From NCBI GenBank assembly GCA_003024785.1, contig PUQB01000072.1, positions 434,001 to 498,000 on the forward strand: a DNA stretch of 64,000 nucleotides. The letters run 5' to 3'. This DNA is from Selaginella tamariscina (Eukaryota > Streptophyta > Lycopodiopsida > Selaginellales > Selaginellaceae). The notes below the pieces were generated by a model that worked only from the letters and a program-made list of their open reading frames with translations, had not been told where the DNA came from and made no database searches. The position numbers and the translations under genes were made by a program. This document shows positions 25,101 through 37,535 of this stretch, one piece after another (the stretch's first letter is position 1; each line of letters opens with the position of its first letter).

Positions 25101-27900
25101 GCCAACTGTCGGTCAAGCACTTAAGTCAGAGTGATTGACGCTGAATTTTTAAAACATTTTCGATTTAGTGAAACAAACAAACACAGAACAGAGTCTACAG
25201 ACAAACAAACACAAAATAACCAACAACACATCTTCAGCTTCTTGCTTGCAGGCATGTACTTCTCCATCAGCTCCACACGGTCGCCTCCCGACTGAGGTTG
25301 AGGCGGAGGCATCCGGCTGGTAGTGCTGGCTTGTTCCCCTGCCAGTGCTTTGGTTTCTGTTGCCCGTCCGGGCCGTCCCCGAGGGGTCCATAACGTGTTG
25401 AGGCTCACGCACGGTAGCTTCAACTTCAGGGCTTTGTTAATGTCCACCAGCGACCTGTATCTGTATTTCGTGTTTGCACTTTCATCATCACCTTCAAACT
25501 CGCTATCAATATCAGAAGTTTCCTCCGGGCCACCACTAGAACATAAAGAAAGTTGAAAAAACAACGATGATAAGAAAGAAAAAAAACTTAGAGTCGCTGG
25601 TGTGTGATGCTCTGATGATCATCCATCTGAAGAAGTGGAGCTGCTGAACAATCTTCTTCCTCCCCTTCTTCTCCCGAATCCGAAAAAATCACATGTGCTT
25701 CTGTGTCTTCAAGTTCTGTGTCTACAACGTCTACATCTTCACCACGGAATAGTGCCCGAGCAGCTTTAGCTTTTCCCTCCCTCTCTTGCAGCACCTTTTC
25801 TGTGCTCATACTAAGCTTGCCTCCTCTGTCGTTGTTATGGTAAATATGAACAAGCTTGTGCGCCCGTTCCGCGGCCGTCCTGAACAAACAACCAAAAATA
25901 AATTCAATTGATAATTCACAACAGATATTACGCTTTGTTGTGTGAACATTCTTGATAGCACTGAAGTTCCGTTTTGATGAAGAGTTGGAAGTGCACATTC
26001 CCAAAACTATGCAATATGCCAAATGCGGGGTGCGTGCATTCTCAAGTTGTGATTGGGGCCCAATACCTATATGCTGCTCTCCTTCCTTCCTATCTTCCCA
26101 TCGCATCGAAACGGACGAACCTTCTCTGAACATGCCTTGCCGTAAAAAGTAATCATCAACTTCTTTCCGGAACTGGCTCCATGCTTCAGAATCTGGATAA
26201 AACTTCCGTCCTACTTGGAAGAGTTGCTGTTCTGCTTCTGGTACACAAGGCTGCTGTGGATCAAGAGCGACTGCTGCTCCAAACAATTCACAAAATTTGT
26301 AGTCCTGCTCCCGAGATTCGAAGATGTCTAAAAGTATCTTCTTCTGGCGGCCACTGAATCCCATCACCGCCTTTGTAGTGGATCTCAGCATATCCCAAGC
26401 TTTCCAAACGCTTCCGAGGGTGGGAGCCGTTTGATCGAAGTGTCGAATGGCAAGGAACACAGGCCACAGCAGTTCGTTCTATGCAGTTAATCTTTTCCCA
26501 GAACTCTGTTCCCAGCACTGCTGCTTCACAAGCCTGAGCTTAGCTGCTGATTTTGGCTGGAAACCCAGCTGCGATAATCTTCCGCCACAAACACCTGACT
26601 TAGTGTCTGTCGAACATCCAAAAGACGTTTCAGCACAGAGAAATTTGCAAACCGGCACAAACCCGAATGGTAGTTGTAAGTTGTAATGTAACTAACTGTT
26701 ACTAACTTGTGAATTGTTACCTGGTGGTGGATGGTTTGACAAGCTCCTTCTTAAGTCCGAGAGATGTGTTTACATCCCGAAACAGCTTCAGCATGCAACC
26801 ATGGTTCCGAATGAAGTTCACCACTTCACCTGCCTTTTTTAAAGTCGATTTGATGAAACCTCCACAAAGCTAGAATCAAGTTCATGGCGTGACACTGGCA
26901 CGGGATGCTCCAGAAGCGTGGATATTTCTGCTCTACGTCCACAGCTCTTTATGTTTGCAGCATTATCCATGACAATGGAATAAATCTTGAACGGAGTTTT
27001 CAGCTGTGGGGAAAAACATTAATAAGTTAACAACGAAATGAAAACGAAATCATACCTGACGAATTTTCAGTCCTCACACTGTTGTAGTAACAATCTCGAC
27101 CGTTTACTGCATCAACAATCGTGAAGTTGACTTCACATTTTTCCAGCCATCCGTAACCAGTTATAGTGGACGCAACAAGGGCAATAAAGCTCATCCAGCA
27201 AGTTGCACCGCAGCTCAGTTACAGATGGAACTTTGAAACCTGAAAAGCCTTGCGCTGCAAGCTCGTCAACCCATGCCTGAAGTGCGGGATGCGTCAATGC
27301 GTGGAAAGGAATTCCGGCCTGATAGAACCAGTTCGCCCACATCAACTGGAGCCGTTAGCTTCGTTGTTGTTGCGATTGTCGTGTTCGGGAGAGTGGTGAC
27401 CTGCATTCATCACCAGCAACGTTGTTTGTTGTGGGGTTCCATATCTCAGTCAATGCCTGCATGACAGGTGCTGCTTGGTGCCTTCTAACATTTCTGATTT
27501 CATTTGTATAGTTAACAAACTCCCAAGCTTCGTTGTCATCCCAATTCGGAATCTTCGACCGGCTTTTAGGGGTTGATCTCCGCAAACGTGTTCGTTGTTG
27601 TGGACGCCCACCTGATTCTCCTCTGCCCGCTGTGACTCTGCTTCAAGTTCAACCTGTTGTCCCTCGTCCTTAAAGGTAAACTTAGACACAAGGTCATCCG
27701 GTTTCGGATCCCCACTCCCTGTCTGTGCCTGGCTTCAGCTTCAGCTTCAGCCCGCTCCTAGTTGCCGCCCTCCGCCGGCGGCACGCCCAGACTGTTGCTG
27801 CGCCACGCCCCTGTGCCTGTTGCCGCCCTAGCTGCTCATCACCGCCGCCACACTGATTCCGTCTCCGACAAATCCCTTAACAGAATATTCTTCAAATATT
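25100..27900 (-). mobile_element. hAT-superfamily DNA transposon (approximate limits)
   Basis: The extent is set by the transposase-coding blocks and by the change to AT-rich DNA on the right. I could not find matching terminal inverted repeats or an 8-bp duplication, so the ends are approximate and may have been lost. Confidence 0.6.
25121..27689 (-). pseudogene. hAT transposase with DUF659 and C-terminal dimerisation regions, decayed
   Basis: From right to left: a variable N-terminal part (27355-27689). Then a DUF659-type block (27133-27345), WANWFYQAGIPFHALTHPAL followed by GFKVPSVTELRCNLLDE. Then IYSIVMDNAANIKSCGRRAE near 26950, with the catalytic-type Asp. Then LKKELVKPSTTR and FANFSVLKRLLDVRQTL across a candidate intron. 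Last the C-terminal dimerisation region in 25588-26460 (VALDPQQPC, FYPDSEAW, SNSSSKRNFSAIKNVHTTKR). Introns are visible at 27003-27053 (GTATGA...CCCCACAG) and from about 26720. 25121-25564 is a tail of uncertain membership. The transposase would cut and paste the element in the nucleus. Frame changes within the N-terminal half (near 27165) and a stop near 26480 indicate it is not intact. I see no BED zinc finger. Confidence 0.8.
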
Positions 27901-28139
27901 TTTAACGCCGGTTCCCAAAATTGGATTTACTTTAATTACTTATATTATGCTAATATATTCGTAGTACGAAACTGCTTCGCACTGGTTTTAATATACAAAT
28001 GAATATGAATTTTTTTTAAAAGTATGCAAATGAATGTTATATTTAAAATTTTATCATGCACATCGATTAACCATACAAATGAATGATAATTTTAAAAATC
28101 TTAAGCAATGAGTTTTGAACTTAATATGATATTAATTAA

Positions 28140-31100
28140 AACAAAAAACTACAGTCAAAACTTACTTTAAGATAAATCCTGCTACTTTTCATATTTCTGC
28201 TCCAAGGTTCCCTCCCTCCTCTTCTGAAGCCCTTGTTCAGGTTCTCACTACCACCCTCCAGCAGATTTTATCTGCTTCTAGTTGTGTTTTTATTGCTTCA
28301 TAAATTCCTTCCAAATTCAATTTTATTCATGACCCTGTTTATGTTCATATTCATGGTCATGTTTCTGTTCCTGTCCCAATGTATTTCCTCCACAAATTCC
28401 TTCTAAAACTTCTCCACGAGTTCTTTCAAAATTTCCCTTGAAAAATCCTTTCAGAGTTCATGTTTCAACCCTTGTTTTTAAGATGAATCTTCACTTTTTT
28501 GTTCTAAGGTTTCTTCCAAGGTCCCTCCTCTTTTGAAGCCCCCTGTTCAGATCCTTACTACCACTCTCCAACAAATTGCTGAAGATCAAAACCCTTGTTA
28601 TATCTTTGCCTTACAAGTTTTTCCTTCATTGACTCAGTTTTAGTTCCTCCTACAGTTCTCCCTATGATTTTCAAGATGTTTTTGACAAGGCTACAATTCT
28701 TCTTGCACATCAGCTTTATGATTATCTTATTGACCTTCAAGAGGGTAAGATTCCACCTTTTGGTGGGATCTATGCACTATCTCCATCCGAGCTTGAGGTT
28801 CTTCACGAGTATGTGGAGACGAATTTCGATTTAAGTTTTATTCAACATTTCAAGTCTTTAGCTAGTGCCCCTATTTTATTTGTTAAAAAGAAAGATGAAG
28901 TTTATGTTTGGTGGTTGATTATAGAGGATTGAACAAGATTACAATGAAGAATAAGTATTCACTGCCTTTGATTCCTGAACTTTTAGAACATTTTTGAGGA
29001 ACTCGTGTGTTCACTAAAATTGATTGGCGTGGGGCTTACAACTTGGTCCATATTTGCCTAGGTGATGAGTGAAAGACAACTTTTTATACTAGATATGGAC
29101 ACTTCAAGTACACGATGATGCCTTTTGGCCTAACGAATGCTCCAGTAATTTTTTAACACATAGCAAATGACATCTTTTAAGAATACCTAGATCAGTTTAT
29201 AGTAATCTACTTTGACGACATTTTAGTGTTTTCTAAGTCTCAAGAGGAGCATGATGAGCATGTCAGGTTGGTGTTGCAAAAGCTTAGAAAGCATAGTGTA
29301 TATGCAAAGTTAGAGGAGTGCTTCTTTGATCATGACACTGTGAGTTCCTTGGTTACATGGTGTCTTCCTCAAGCATTTCTATGACATGACTAAGGTACAA
29401 ACTATTCTTGATTGGCAACAGCCCAAGTCTCTACGTGATGTACAATGTTTCTTGGGATTTGCTAACTTTATAGGCGTTTCATTCGAGACTTCTCAAAGAT
29501 CACTTTGCCTTTCACACAACTCACCAAGCAATCATAAGAATTTCTTTGGATTAACAAGGTAGAGGAGGCCTTTCTACATCTCAAGAAGGCTTTCAATTCA
29601 GCTCCTATCCTTGCACATCCTGATCCTTCTCAACCTTTCATTATAGAAGCTATGATGCATCTGATTTTGCTATAGGATTTGTACTCTCAAGTATAAGGAG
29701 GACAATCTTTTGCACAGTAACTTTTCATTCTCGTAAGTTCTTGATAGAAAAGATCAACTACAAAATTCATGGTAAAGAACTATTGATAATTGTGGATTCT
29801 TTCGAAGAATGGCAACATTTCCTTGAAGGAGTAGCTCATCCTGTGGAGCTAAATTATAAGAACTTGAAGTACTTTCAAATAACAAGGGTTCTTAGTTGTA
29901 AGCAAGCTAGATGGGCATGCTTTCTTTCTAGATTCGACTTTATCATCTGTTACATGCTTGGTTTTTGGAACGGATAAAGCAAATGCCTTCTCCCATAGGT
30001 CCTACTTGGCTCCTATTCTAAGGGATCTAGCTTACAATGGTCAAGAACAAGTAGTTTTAGGTCCATAACATTTTCAAGTCTTAGCTCTCCAAGTATATGA
30101 AGCTCCTTCCGATTTTACACTTTTATAGGAAATTCGAAGGCAGCTTCATTTAGATGAGTTGGCCTACAATGTCATTTTGCATTTGGATCCCAACGTATCA
30201 AGCACTTTCTCCTCATCAACACATTCAAATTACTAGCATTTCACTCAAAGATGGTCTATTGTATAGGGAAGGACTTTTGTATGTTCTTATAGGAAACTGT
30301 TGACTATAGTCTTGTCATGACACTCCAGCCACATGTCATTTTGGTGTGTCAAAAAGGAAAGTCAAACCATGGGTGCTGACCTGTGAGTGCAAAGAAAGGA
30401 GTTTGGAAGAGTGTTGGTTTGTTCATCTCTCTGAGGGTGGTATGCATAAGAGAGGTTAGCCTTGATCTTCATCATGCTAAGGAGTTCTTGCCAAAACCAA
30501 GACATGAACTAAGGTTGTCGTACAATTTCCTCAAGAACTAAATTGATTGTTGCTTGTCTTGTGAAATTCTTGGTGCAAGGAAGGAAATGAGCCTATTTGG
30601 TGAACCTATCTACCACCACAAGGATTGCATCAAAACCACATACCTGGTAATAAAGTCCATGGAGATGGATTTCCAAGTTCTATAGGAACTGGGAGAGGCT
30701 GAAGAAGACTATAGGAAGAATGACGAGGTACCTTTGATCTACTACAAATGTCACAATTGTGAACAACCAGCAGCTCAAGATAGACTCCAACATATTCAAT
30801 AGGTACATGATGATTTCCGACTTCACCTTTAAAAGGCATAGGATTGCTACAAGCACCATGCTGATTCTCATCAACAACCTTCTCATGAATATGAGGTTGG
30901 TGATCATGTTTGCCTCCTTTGAAAGCACATTCGAATCAATAGGCCTTCCTACAAGTTGGATTTTTAGTCTTGGACCTTACAAGATTTTAGTAAAGATCAA
31001 CCCAATTGCTTACAAGTTGGATTTACCATCTTCTCTCAAGATGCATCACGTGTTCCATGTTTCCTTGCTCAAGCCATATCATCCTTCTTCCATGCTGGGT

Positions 31101-31580
31101 CGTGTTCTAGTCCTCCTCCAGTCCATTTCTTATTGAAGGTGAGTCCAAGTATGAGGTAAACTCTATTCTGAATTTCCATTTTTATTGAAGGCTACTTTAA
31201 TACTTAATTAATTGGAAGGGTTATTTTCTTGCAAATTGCACTTGGGAACCTTTGTCATGCACCAGAGGTTGTTACTCTTTTCCATATTTTGTACCCTCAC
31301 AAGCCTGGTCCAACGACTTGTAGAACTCGTTATTAAATGGGCGAGAAAGAGGGGAGAGGGGGGTTTGCTGTTATAACCCAACCTGAATATTCTTAAGAAG
31401 GTTCTATATGAATATTTTGAGTTAAGGGTTAAAGATAAGATCACTCCAAAGATAGCTTGTGAGTACATAAGGACTAGGTTATCATTGTATAATTTAGTCT
31501 CTATCAACACCAATTAGTGATCCTTTTCTTATTTCTTGTTCTTATTTTCTATTAGCTTTTCGTCTGATTGGGTCTTGACA
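28140..31580 (+). mobile_element. Ty3/gypsy LTR retrotransposon fossil, 5' truncated
   Basis: Family signatures occur in pol order: reverse transcriptase about 28750-29470, RNase H about 29560-29990, and integrase about 30200-30950. A chromovirus-type C-terminal region follows at 30940-31290 ([20 protein letters not shown]). A purine tract and a 3' LTR close it. Part of the integrase core (about 30420-30839) lies on the opposite strand, so the copy contains an internal inversion. No 5' LTR was found. It is broken with many breaks and looks old. It is a relative of the two chromodomain elements at 41656 and 48231. Confidence 0.85.
31369..31580 (+). repeat. 3' LTR of the 28-31 kb gypsy fossil
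   Basis: It follows a purine-rich tract (31344-31364) and runs from TGTTATAACCC to GGTCTTGACA, 212 bp. Its end resembles the LTR ends of the elements at 41656-47205 and 48231-54144 (CTATCAACACCA and CTTGACA), which supports a common lineage. Confidence 0.65.
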
Positions 31581-31639
31581 ACAATAAGGAACAATAGACA
31601 ATTAGGCAAGAGGGTAGTCATTGGGCATAGGGTAAAAAT

Positions 31640-32390
31640 TTATGACAATGTGCTAAGTGCGTGGTAACAAATGCACTAACTATTTGCATGTTTCCTATGT
31701 AGTTGACAAGGGTTAGCATGGCTGGGTCCAATGGAAAAGAACATTCAACTTGCTAGGAGGTACTAGTGAACACATAGGGTGAATCAACCTATCCACTTGT
31801 AGGCAATAGGAAAGAACATTTATTTTGTTGGGAGGTACTAGGGCGTCACATAGGGTGAACCAGCATGTCCACAAGGGCGTGGAGTCAAGTAGAAGCGTGT
31901 TGAATATTGTGCACTATTGAATGTGGGATAGGCCAAAACAAAGGTCGATAAGTAATTATCACTTTTCTCCTTAATGTTTAAAAGGATTGAGATAAGGATA
32001 TAAAAATCATGAGGTGTTAATTAGATTCTCTTTGAAAACCTAAAGGGTAAAGGGATTGAAATAGCATTGAAAGGGCGTCATATTTAGCACACTTCCACTC
32101 AAGTCCATGCCCTCGTGAACAAGCCGGTTCACCTTGTGTGAACCCCATGGGCTTACTAGTACCTGTTGGCACATCCGATAGTGAACAATATTTAGCACGC
32201 TTCCACTCAAGTCCATGCCCTCGTGAACAAGCCAGTTCACCTTGTGTGAACCCTATGGGGCCACTAGTACCTCCCAACAAGCTAAACGTTCTTTCCCATT
32301 GGACCCAACCAAGCTAACCCTTATTAGCTACCTAAGAAACATGTAGATAGTTAGTGCACTTGTTAAGCCACCACGCACTTAACACATGAT
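31640..32390. repeat. Fold-back inverted repeat, arms about 320 bp
   Basis: 31640-31960 and 32060-32390 are imperfect reverse complements; shared phrases include GGTTAGCATGGCTGGGTCCA, GGAGGTACTAG and AAGTGCGTGGT. The right arm has an internal near-tandem duplication of about 105 bp (phrase CACTCAAGTCCATGCCCTCG at 32097 and 32206). There is no coding capacity. It may be a non-autonomous fold-back transposon. Confidence 0.75.
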
Positions 32391-32800
32391 CGCTCCCGTG
32401 ATCCATGGTTAACTAGACCAGAACTAGGAAATGTCTCCAACTCTTACCCCCCAATAGTCATGATTATCCCTGGTAGATCACCGACACCCTACTATGCAAA
32501 CAATCAGTGTACTTGTTAAGCCACCATGCACTTAACACATGATCAATCCCATGATCCATGGTTAACTAGACCGGCACTAGGAGATGTCTTCAATACCAAC
32601 TATTATTCCCCAATAGTCATAACTATCTTTGGTAAATCACTAACACTCTTATTGATAGTCATAACTATCCTCGGTAGATCACTAACACTCTACTGTGGAT
32701 TCAATACCAACCAATAGTCATAACTATCCTTGGTAGATCACTAACACTCTATTGATGGTCATAACTATCCTCAGTAGATCACTAACACTCTAGTGTGGAT
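32355..32800. repeat. Tandem repeats next to the fold-back
   Basis: A block starting CTTGTTAAGCCACCA (32359) recurs at 32513, including CCATGGTTAACTAGACC. It is followed by about five copies of a unit resembling AATAGTCATAACTATCCTCG and GTAGATCACTAACACTC between 32455 and 32800. Confidence 0.85.
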
Positions 32801-32819
32801 GAATAGTTGGGAAATGCTA

Positions 32820-33800
32820 TTTTAATCTTTTTACTCTTTAGATTTTTGAGGACGAGACTTGAACCTAGGACCTTACAGCTCCTTAATCTTTATAAGGAAC
32901 TTACAAGGAGCAATTACTTATTGAAACCAAGACCTAGTATTTTATATTAATCCTTGTAACCAACTCAAAAAAAGATTTACAAACACAACACATTGTCACC
33001 TCGTCAATCGTGAGTTTAAGATGCATAAATATTCCAAGTTAAAATAAATTTAGTTTTCACTAAGAACATAAACACTTAAGTTTTTTTTCTATTGTTTAGG
33101 GTTTAGGGTTATTTTAAGTACATCCTAGTATATCCTTATAATCAACGGTAGAGATTGCACATACTAATTACGTGTTTAATAATTTTTAAAGGGTAAGAGT
33201 GAATATGCTTAGTGTATATAAGTATATTTTAATATATTTTTGTACAAGAGTTAAATGAATACTTTTGATATATATAATATATTCATAATCATATGTTTTT
33301 ATCTCTCTTTACACACACAAATACGTGCATACGCATCGTATACTCGCTCACTCGTACCTACCCCAAATAATTGTATAAGTACAGTAAATTTATTTATTAA
33401 TAGAGTTGTGATATAAGGACTTTAAAGTTTAAAAATTTATTAAAAGTGTAAGTTATAGAAATTTAAATAAATTATTCAATACAAGACTCCCTAACACTGT
33501 TTTCAACATAATAATTTATGATTAAATCTGAATTGAGACGCTATAAAAATCGTGTTTCATAAAATAATAATTTTTAACTTCTAATATATTTTTTATGTAA
33601 TTAACTTAAATAAGTTTAAATTACTTTTTCAATAATAGTTAATCTAGAATATATTCTCCTTATTAATGATTATCTAAATTTTTAAATTTCTTTTAATAGC
33701 ATTTTGAATTGTAATATAATTTTTTAAATATAAAAATTAAACTTTTTTCAAATATAAAATTTAAAGAAAATCATTTTATTCAGGCAAGGTTTAGGTTAGC
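32820..33800. other. Intergenic region upstream of the kinase-like gene
   Basis: AT-rich DNA with a short GTTTAGGGTTTAGGGTT tract near 33098-33114, a telo-box-like match. No coding frame was recognised. Confidence 0.5.
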
Positions 33801-33825
33801 TCTCTGTTTTTAGGGTCGAAGGAGA

Positions 33826-36800
33826 ATGGGAGATGAGCGGACGATGGAGCTGGAAGAGGATTTGCGTCAGCTGTTTCAGGGTTTCCACGAGAAGATAGCT
33901 GCTTCTGGAGTTTATTCACAAACCCTGCTCTATCTTCTGGCCAAAGATCTGGATGATTTCCTTGCTCAGTGTGTGCAACCGTCATACGGGGAAAAGCTTG
34001 CAATCCTAGCTGCACTCGGTAGAAGAAAGCTCGTTCAAGCTCCTGCTCACGCGGGTAAGTATATTATCATCTGAATCAGACTATTACATCTGAATCAGAA
34101 CCTTGTAAGACTTAACATTACAGGGAATTGACACTAGAAAGCCACTTATTAGCCCCCAAGTTAAAACTCTGACACTTTTGGTTTTTTCTTTTGTTTGGCA
34201 ATGATTAGACTCTTGAGCTCTATCATCTCAATCTCAAATCAGCTTGGGTCAAAATTCCACAAGTATTAGTATATAGACTAATTTCTATCGTCTCAATCCT
34301 GTTCCTGAGTCAAATCATGGTCAAAGTCAGCTTGAAATAGTGTACACTACGTAATTATTCAAACTGGAATTCTTAATTAATTATTTTCTTTAAGTTTATC
34401 GGCCATATCTGGACCGTTGGCGAGATCCAACGGCTGGTAAAGACCCTAATAACAGTGCTGAAAAACCCTGGACGCCGGAATGCCGGATCGAGGCCTTACC
34501 GTGCGGGCATTTCTGGAATCACAGATGGCTGTTGACAAGGTGAAAGCGGCCGTGATTGATCGTACTGTGGAAAATCTGGAAGCAGAGGGCTACCAGTATG
34601 TGGGAGAGCTGAAGGAGCTCACATACGACGAAGTGATTGGCCTGGAAGTGCCAGTTTTTGCTGCTAAGAAGCTTCAGCCGCACCTCAAAGTGTTAGGTAT
34701 GTCTTCCTCCTCTTCTCTTTGGTTTCCCTTCTGAGCAAATTCTTTGCTTCCTTTCGTGTCTTCTTTTGTTATTGTTTCGGATCCTTGTTCTTACCACTGG
34801 TGCAATTTGCCCTTTGGAACGAGGACCATAGAAATTGTGTGCTACGAACGATATCCTTGCGTTAGCTCTGTTTTGCATTTAGGTAGCCGCGGTGTCTCTT
34901 CCTTCGATCTGATGAGTTTGTGTTTGTTCTGTGTTTGGAGCCATCTCGGATGTGCTCTGGATCTTGCTTTCTCTGATTTCCGTGTTGCTGTGTCTTTGGC
35001 TATGGTGTCAGAGGTTTCTGGTGTTGTGTCCTCTGGATCTGTTATTGCTGGTCTGTGTTGTTCTGTTCGCTTTTATGTGATTTCAGCCATACCGACATGT
35101 CTTGCCCCTTCTTTCTCTTGTGTGAATGGCTTGAGTTGTCAGTGACCTGTCTTGAGTCTGTACATTTCAATCAATTGGTCTGGTGTTTCGAAGCTGGCCG
35201 CTTTGTTTTTTTTTCCCCTTGATTGCTATGCTTAGTATTTAATCAAGTCCTGTGTTTTCTTCGGCTATGGCCTGAGTTGCGTGCGGTTTGTCGTTTGTGT
35301 TGGAGACTGAGTGGTACATGCCTTATTGTGCATGGTTTTGCTATGGCTGTTTGCGTTTGCGTTTGCCTCTCGATTTTGTGCGTTCTTTTTGCCTGGTCTC
35401 GGTATCTACTGATGTGCTCTTTCGTTCTTTCGTTTTTGTTATGGCTTGACTTATGTCTATGGCTATGGCGTTTTTCGTTTTTTGGTTCTGGTGTGGTACG
35501 GTTTGTGGCTGAATTCAGGGAGCTTTGTCATGGAGCTGCGCGTGTGTGTGTGCGTATTCCGTTTCTGCGTCTTTTTTGTGTTGCTATAGATCTGTGTTTG
35601 CCTTGTGTGTGTGTGTGCGCGCGGTTAATTTACTTCGATTCTGTGTTAAAGATTTTGTTACAAATCGGTCTCAAACAGGGAAGGAGAGTGCGGCAGTGAA
35701 GCTTCACCGGACACTCCAGAACGATTGTTTCCTGTATTTCTGTGTGCTGGAGCCCACGGAGAACATCCCGGCTACTACATCTGCGGTTATGGAGCACAAG
35801 ACTGCATCATACATATCGGTTCCTGTAGGCACATCTTTGATCCAGTGTATAGACCGGATGAGGTTGGGCTACCATGCCAAAGTGTACTTTCTGAATCCGG
35901 ATGTTGGATGCTGGGCATGTGTCCAACCAGAGCACATGGACTATCGTCTGGAAGCAAACGACGCGTTTTACTTCAAATGGTTATTGGTTCAGGTAAAAGT
36001 CACCGCTTATAATTCTTGTGAGGTCTGATATTTGTTTCCAAAATGTGCAGATCCCGTCGACTTAAGTGAGAAGTGGGCTCGTACCGTCTTGCAGCCGTTT
36101 ACGTACTCTGTGTTGGAATTGCCAGGCTTAAGAAAAGCCTTGGCGGAGCCGCTACCGCTCCCTCTGCCAGTTGGGGACATGACCTTCAGAAAGCTCGATC
36201 CCGAGGTTGCTTCCAACTTCGTCCCTTTTAGTGCCTACCCAGCTGAAGCCATATCTTGCTACACGACCGCCTTCATGAAGTCAAAGGTAACTCCAGAAAT
36301 GTCGGAAAACATGCTGCAGAGTATTTGGGACCAAGCTTTTGGTTCTCTCTGGTTGACTTTACTGTCTCTGGTGGAGGTGGTTAGCATTCGCTTTAACAGG
36401 AACGTCGTGGACAAGTCGGGGGCTTCAAATGAGTCTGTCCGTCCCGATTTGATGCTGTGGTTCTTGAACAGGCTTTGCGTCAAATTTGAAGAGAAACGGG
36501 ACAATCTTTTTAAGGCACTCAACGATTTGAGTAAGAAGATCGGCGTGCTTCCTCTGCAGTATTATGGACCAGTTCAATGGATAATAGGGGTGGCTTTAGC
36601 TCGCACTGACATGGCTGTATGGGCAATGAGGCATGGGCATGCACCAGACGAGTTGAGTGGCTACCTTAGTATGACGTCGAACGCTGATAAAGCTACATGC
36701 TTGCGCCTTTCTGTCAACTTCCTCCGGGTCGCTCTGAGCTTGACAAGCACTTACAGCAAGCTCACTTATCTTCCACACCGTTTACGGAACTAGAACCTTG

Positions 36801-37414
36801 TACTTACGGGTCAGAGAACAAATTACCAGGCGGCTGCGTATCAACTATCCCAAGGTTGTCAAAGTGATAGAGCCATGGTCCGAGCATGTGAAGAGGGGTT
36901 CACTACCACAGATTATGTGACAAAGGCATACGCTGTCAGCAACGCATCTCAGTCGGGGCTAGTCAAAGGCGACTTGTCAGTTTCAAGGGGTGATAGGTAC
37001 AAAGTGGTGTTGAACCCCGTGGGATACGAGCAGCTATTCACAGAAGAACATGAGCTGCGAGTGGCTATTAGAGACGTGCTTGAGGGGTTACAGGAGTTGC
37101 ACGCCGCAGGCTTGGTGCACAGGGATATCAGGTGGAAGAACGTACTCAAGACTTGGTCTGGGTCCTGGATGCTGATAGATCTAGAGACTTCGTGGGAATG
37201 TGACCATAAACCGCTTTGCCGTCTTAGAGTTTGGGATGATAAGACACTGATCGATGGCAAGTACACTGTGCAGTCGGACCTTTATCTCGTTGGCAAGCTC
37301 ATGTTCACCCTGAACAACCTTTCCCACGCAGGAAATGCCTTCCAATACAAGCTCCTGCAACGTGTGTTCACGAATGCCAAAGAGGCCCTCGCAGACAGTT
37401 ACTTGTGCTTCTGA
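33826..37414 (+). pseudogene. SAM-like plus kinase-like domain gene, probably damaged
   Basis: Candidate exons are 33826-34054, a piece starting between 34395 and 34493 and ending 34696, 35679-35992, and 36051-37414. The 34697-35678 intron is GT-AG and in phase. The 5' exons encode two helical, SAM-like regions (LLYLLAKDLDDFLAQCV; GELKELTYDEVIGLEVPVFA). The middle is a long helical region. The 3' part is kinase-like: GLVHRDIRWKNVL (catalytic loop, 37112-37150) and LIDLE (DFG position, about 37178), with YTVQSDLYLVGKLM downstream. This HRDIRWxNV plus DLE style resembles divergent kinases found in CRN and fungal FunK1-type proteins; no clear glycine loop is seen. Problems: a TAG at 36791-36793 in an otherwise open frame, a one-base phase conflict across the intron at 35993-36050, and an unresolved join near 34395-34493. 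Host gene; a pseudogene or local sequence errors are both possible. Confidence 0.65.
34697..35678 (+). other. T-rich intron of the kinase-like gene
   Basis: GTATGT donor after GTGTTAG and a TCTCAAACAG acceptor join the SAM-like exon to the next in phase 1. The interior is strongly T and TG rich, so its long open frames are compositional. Confidence 0.7.
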
Positions 37415-37535
37415 GAGTGTGGTGATGCCGTTTTCATTTAGTTTGACTTGTTTAACCATATCTCTCTCTCTCACACACACACGCACGCACACCCGAGAGC
37501 ACACAATTCCCTGTACATTGTATTGTACCTCATTT

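Noticed and set aside
25000-27960. Terminal inverted repeats of the hAT element
   Set aside because: No convincing matching ends were found by eye, so none were annotated.
34744-35699. Long plus-strand frames rich in Cys, Phe, Leu and Val
   Set aside because: They lie inside an in-phase T-rich intron of the kinase-like gene and have no family resemblance.
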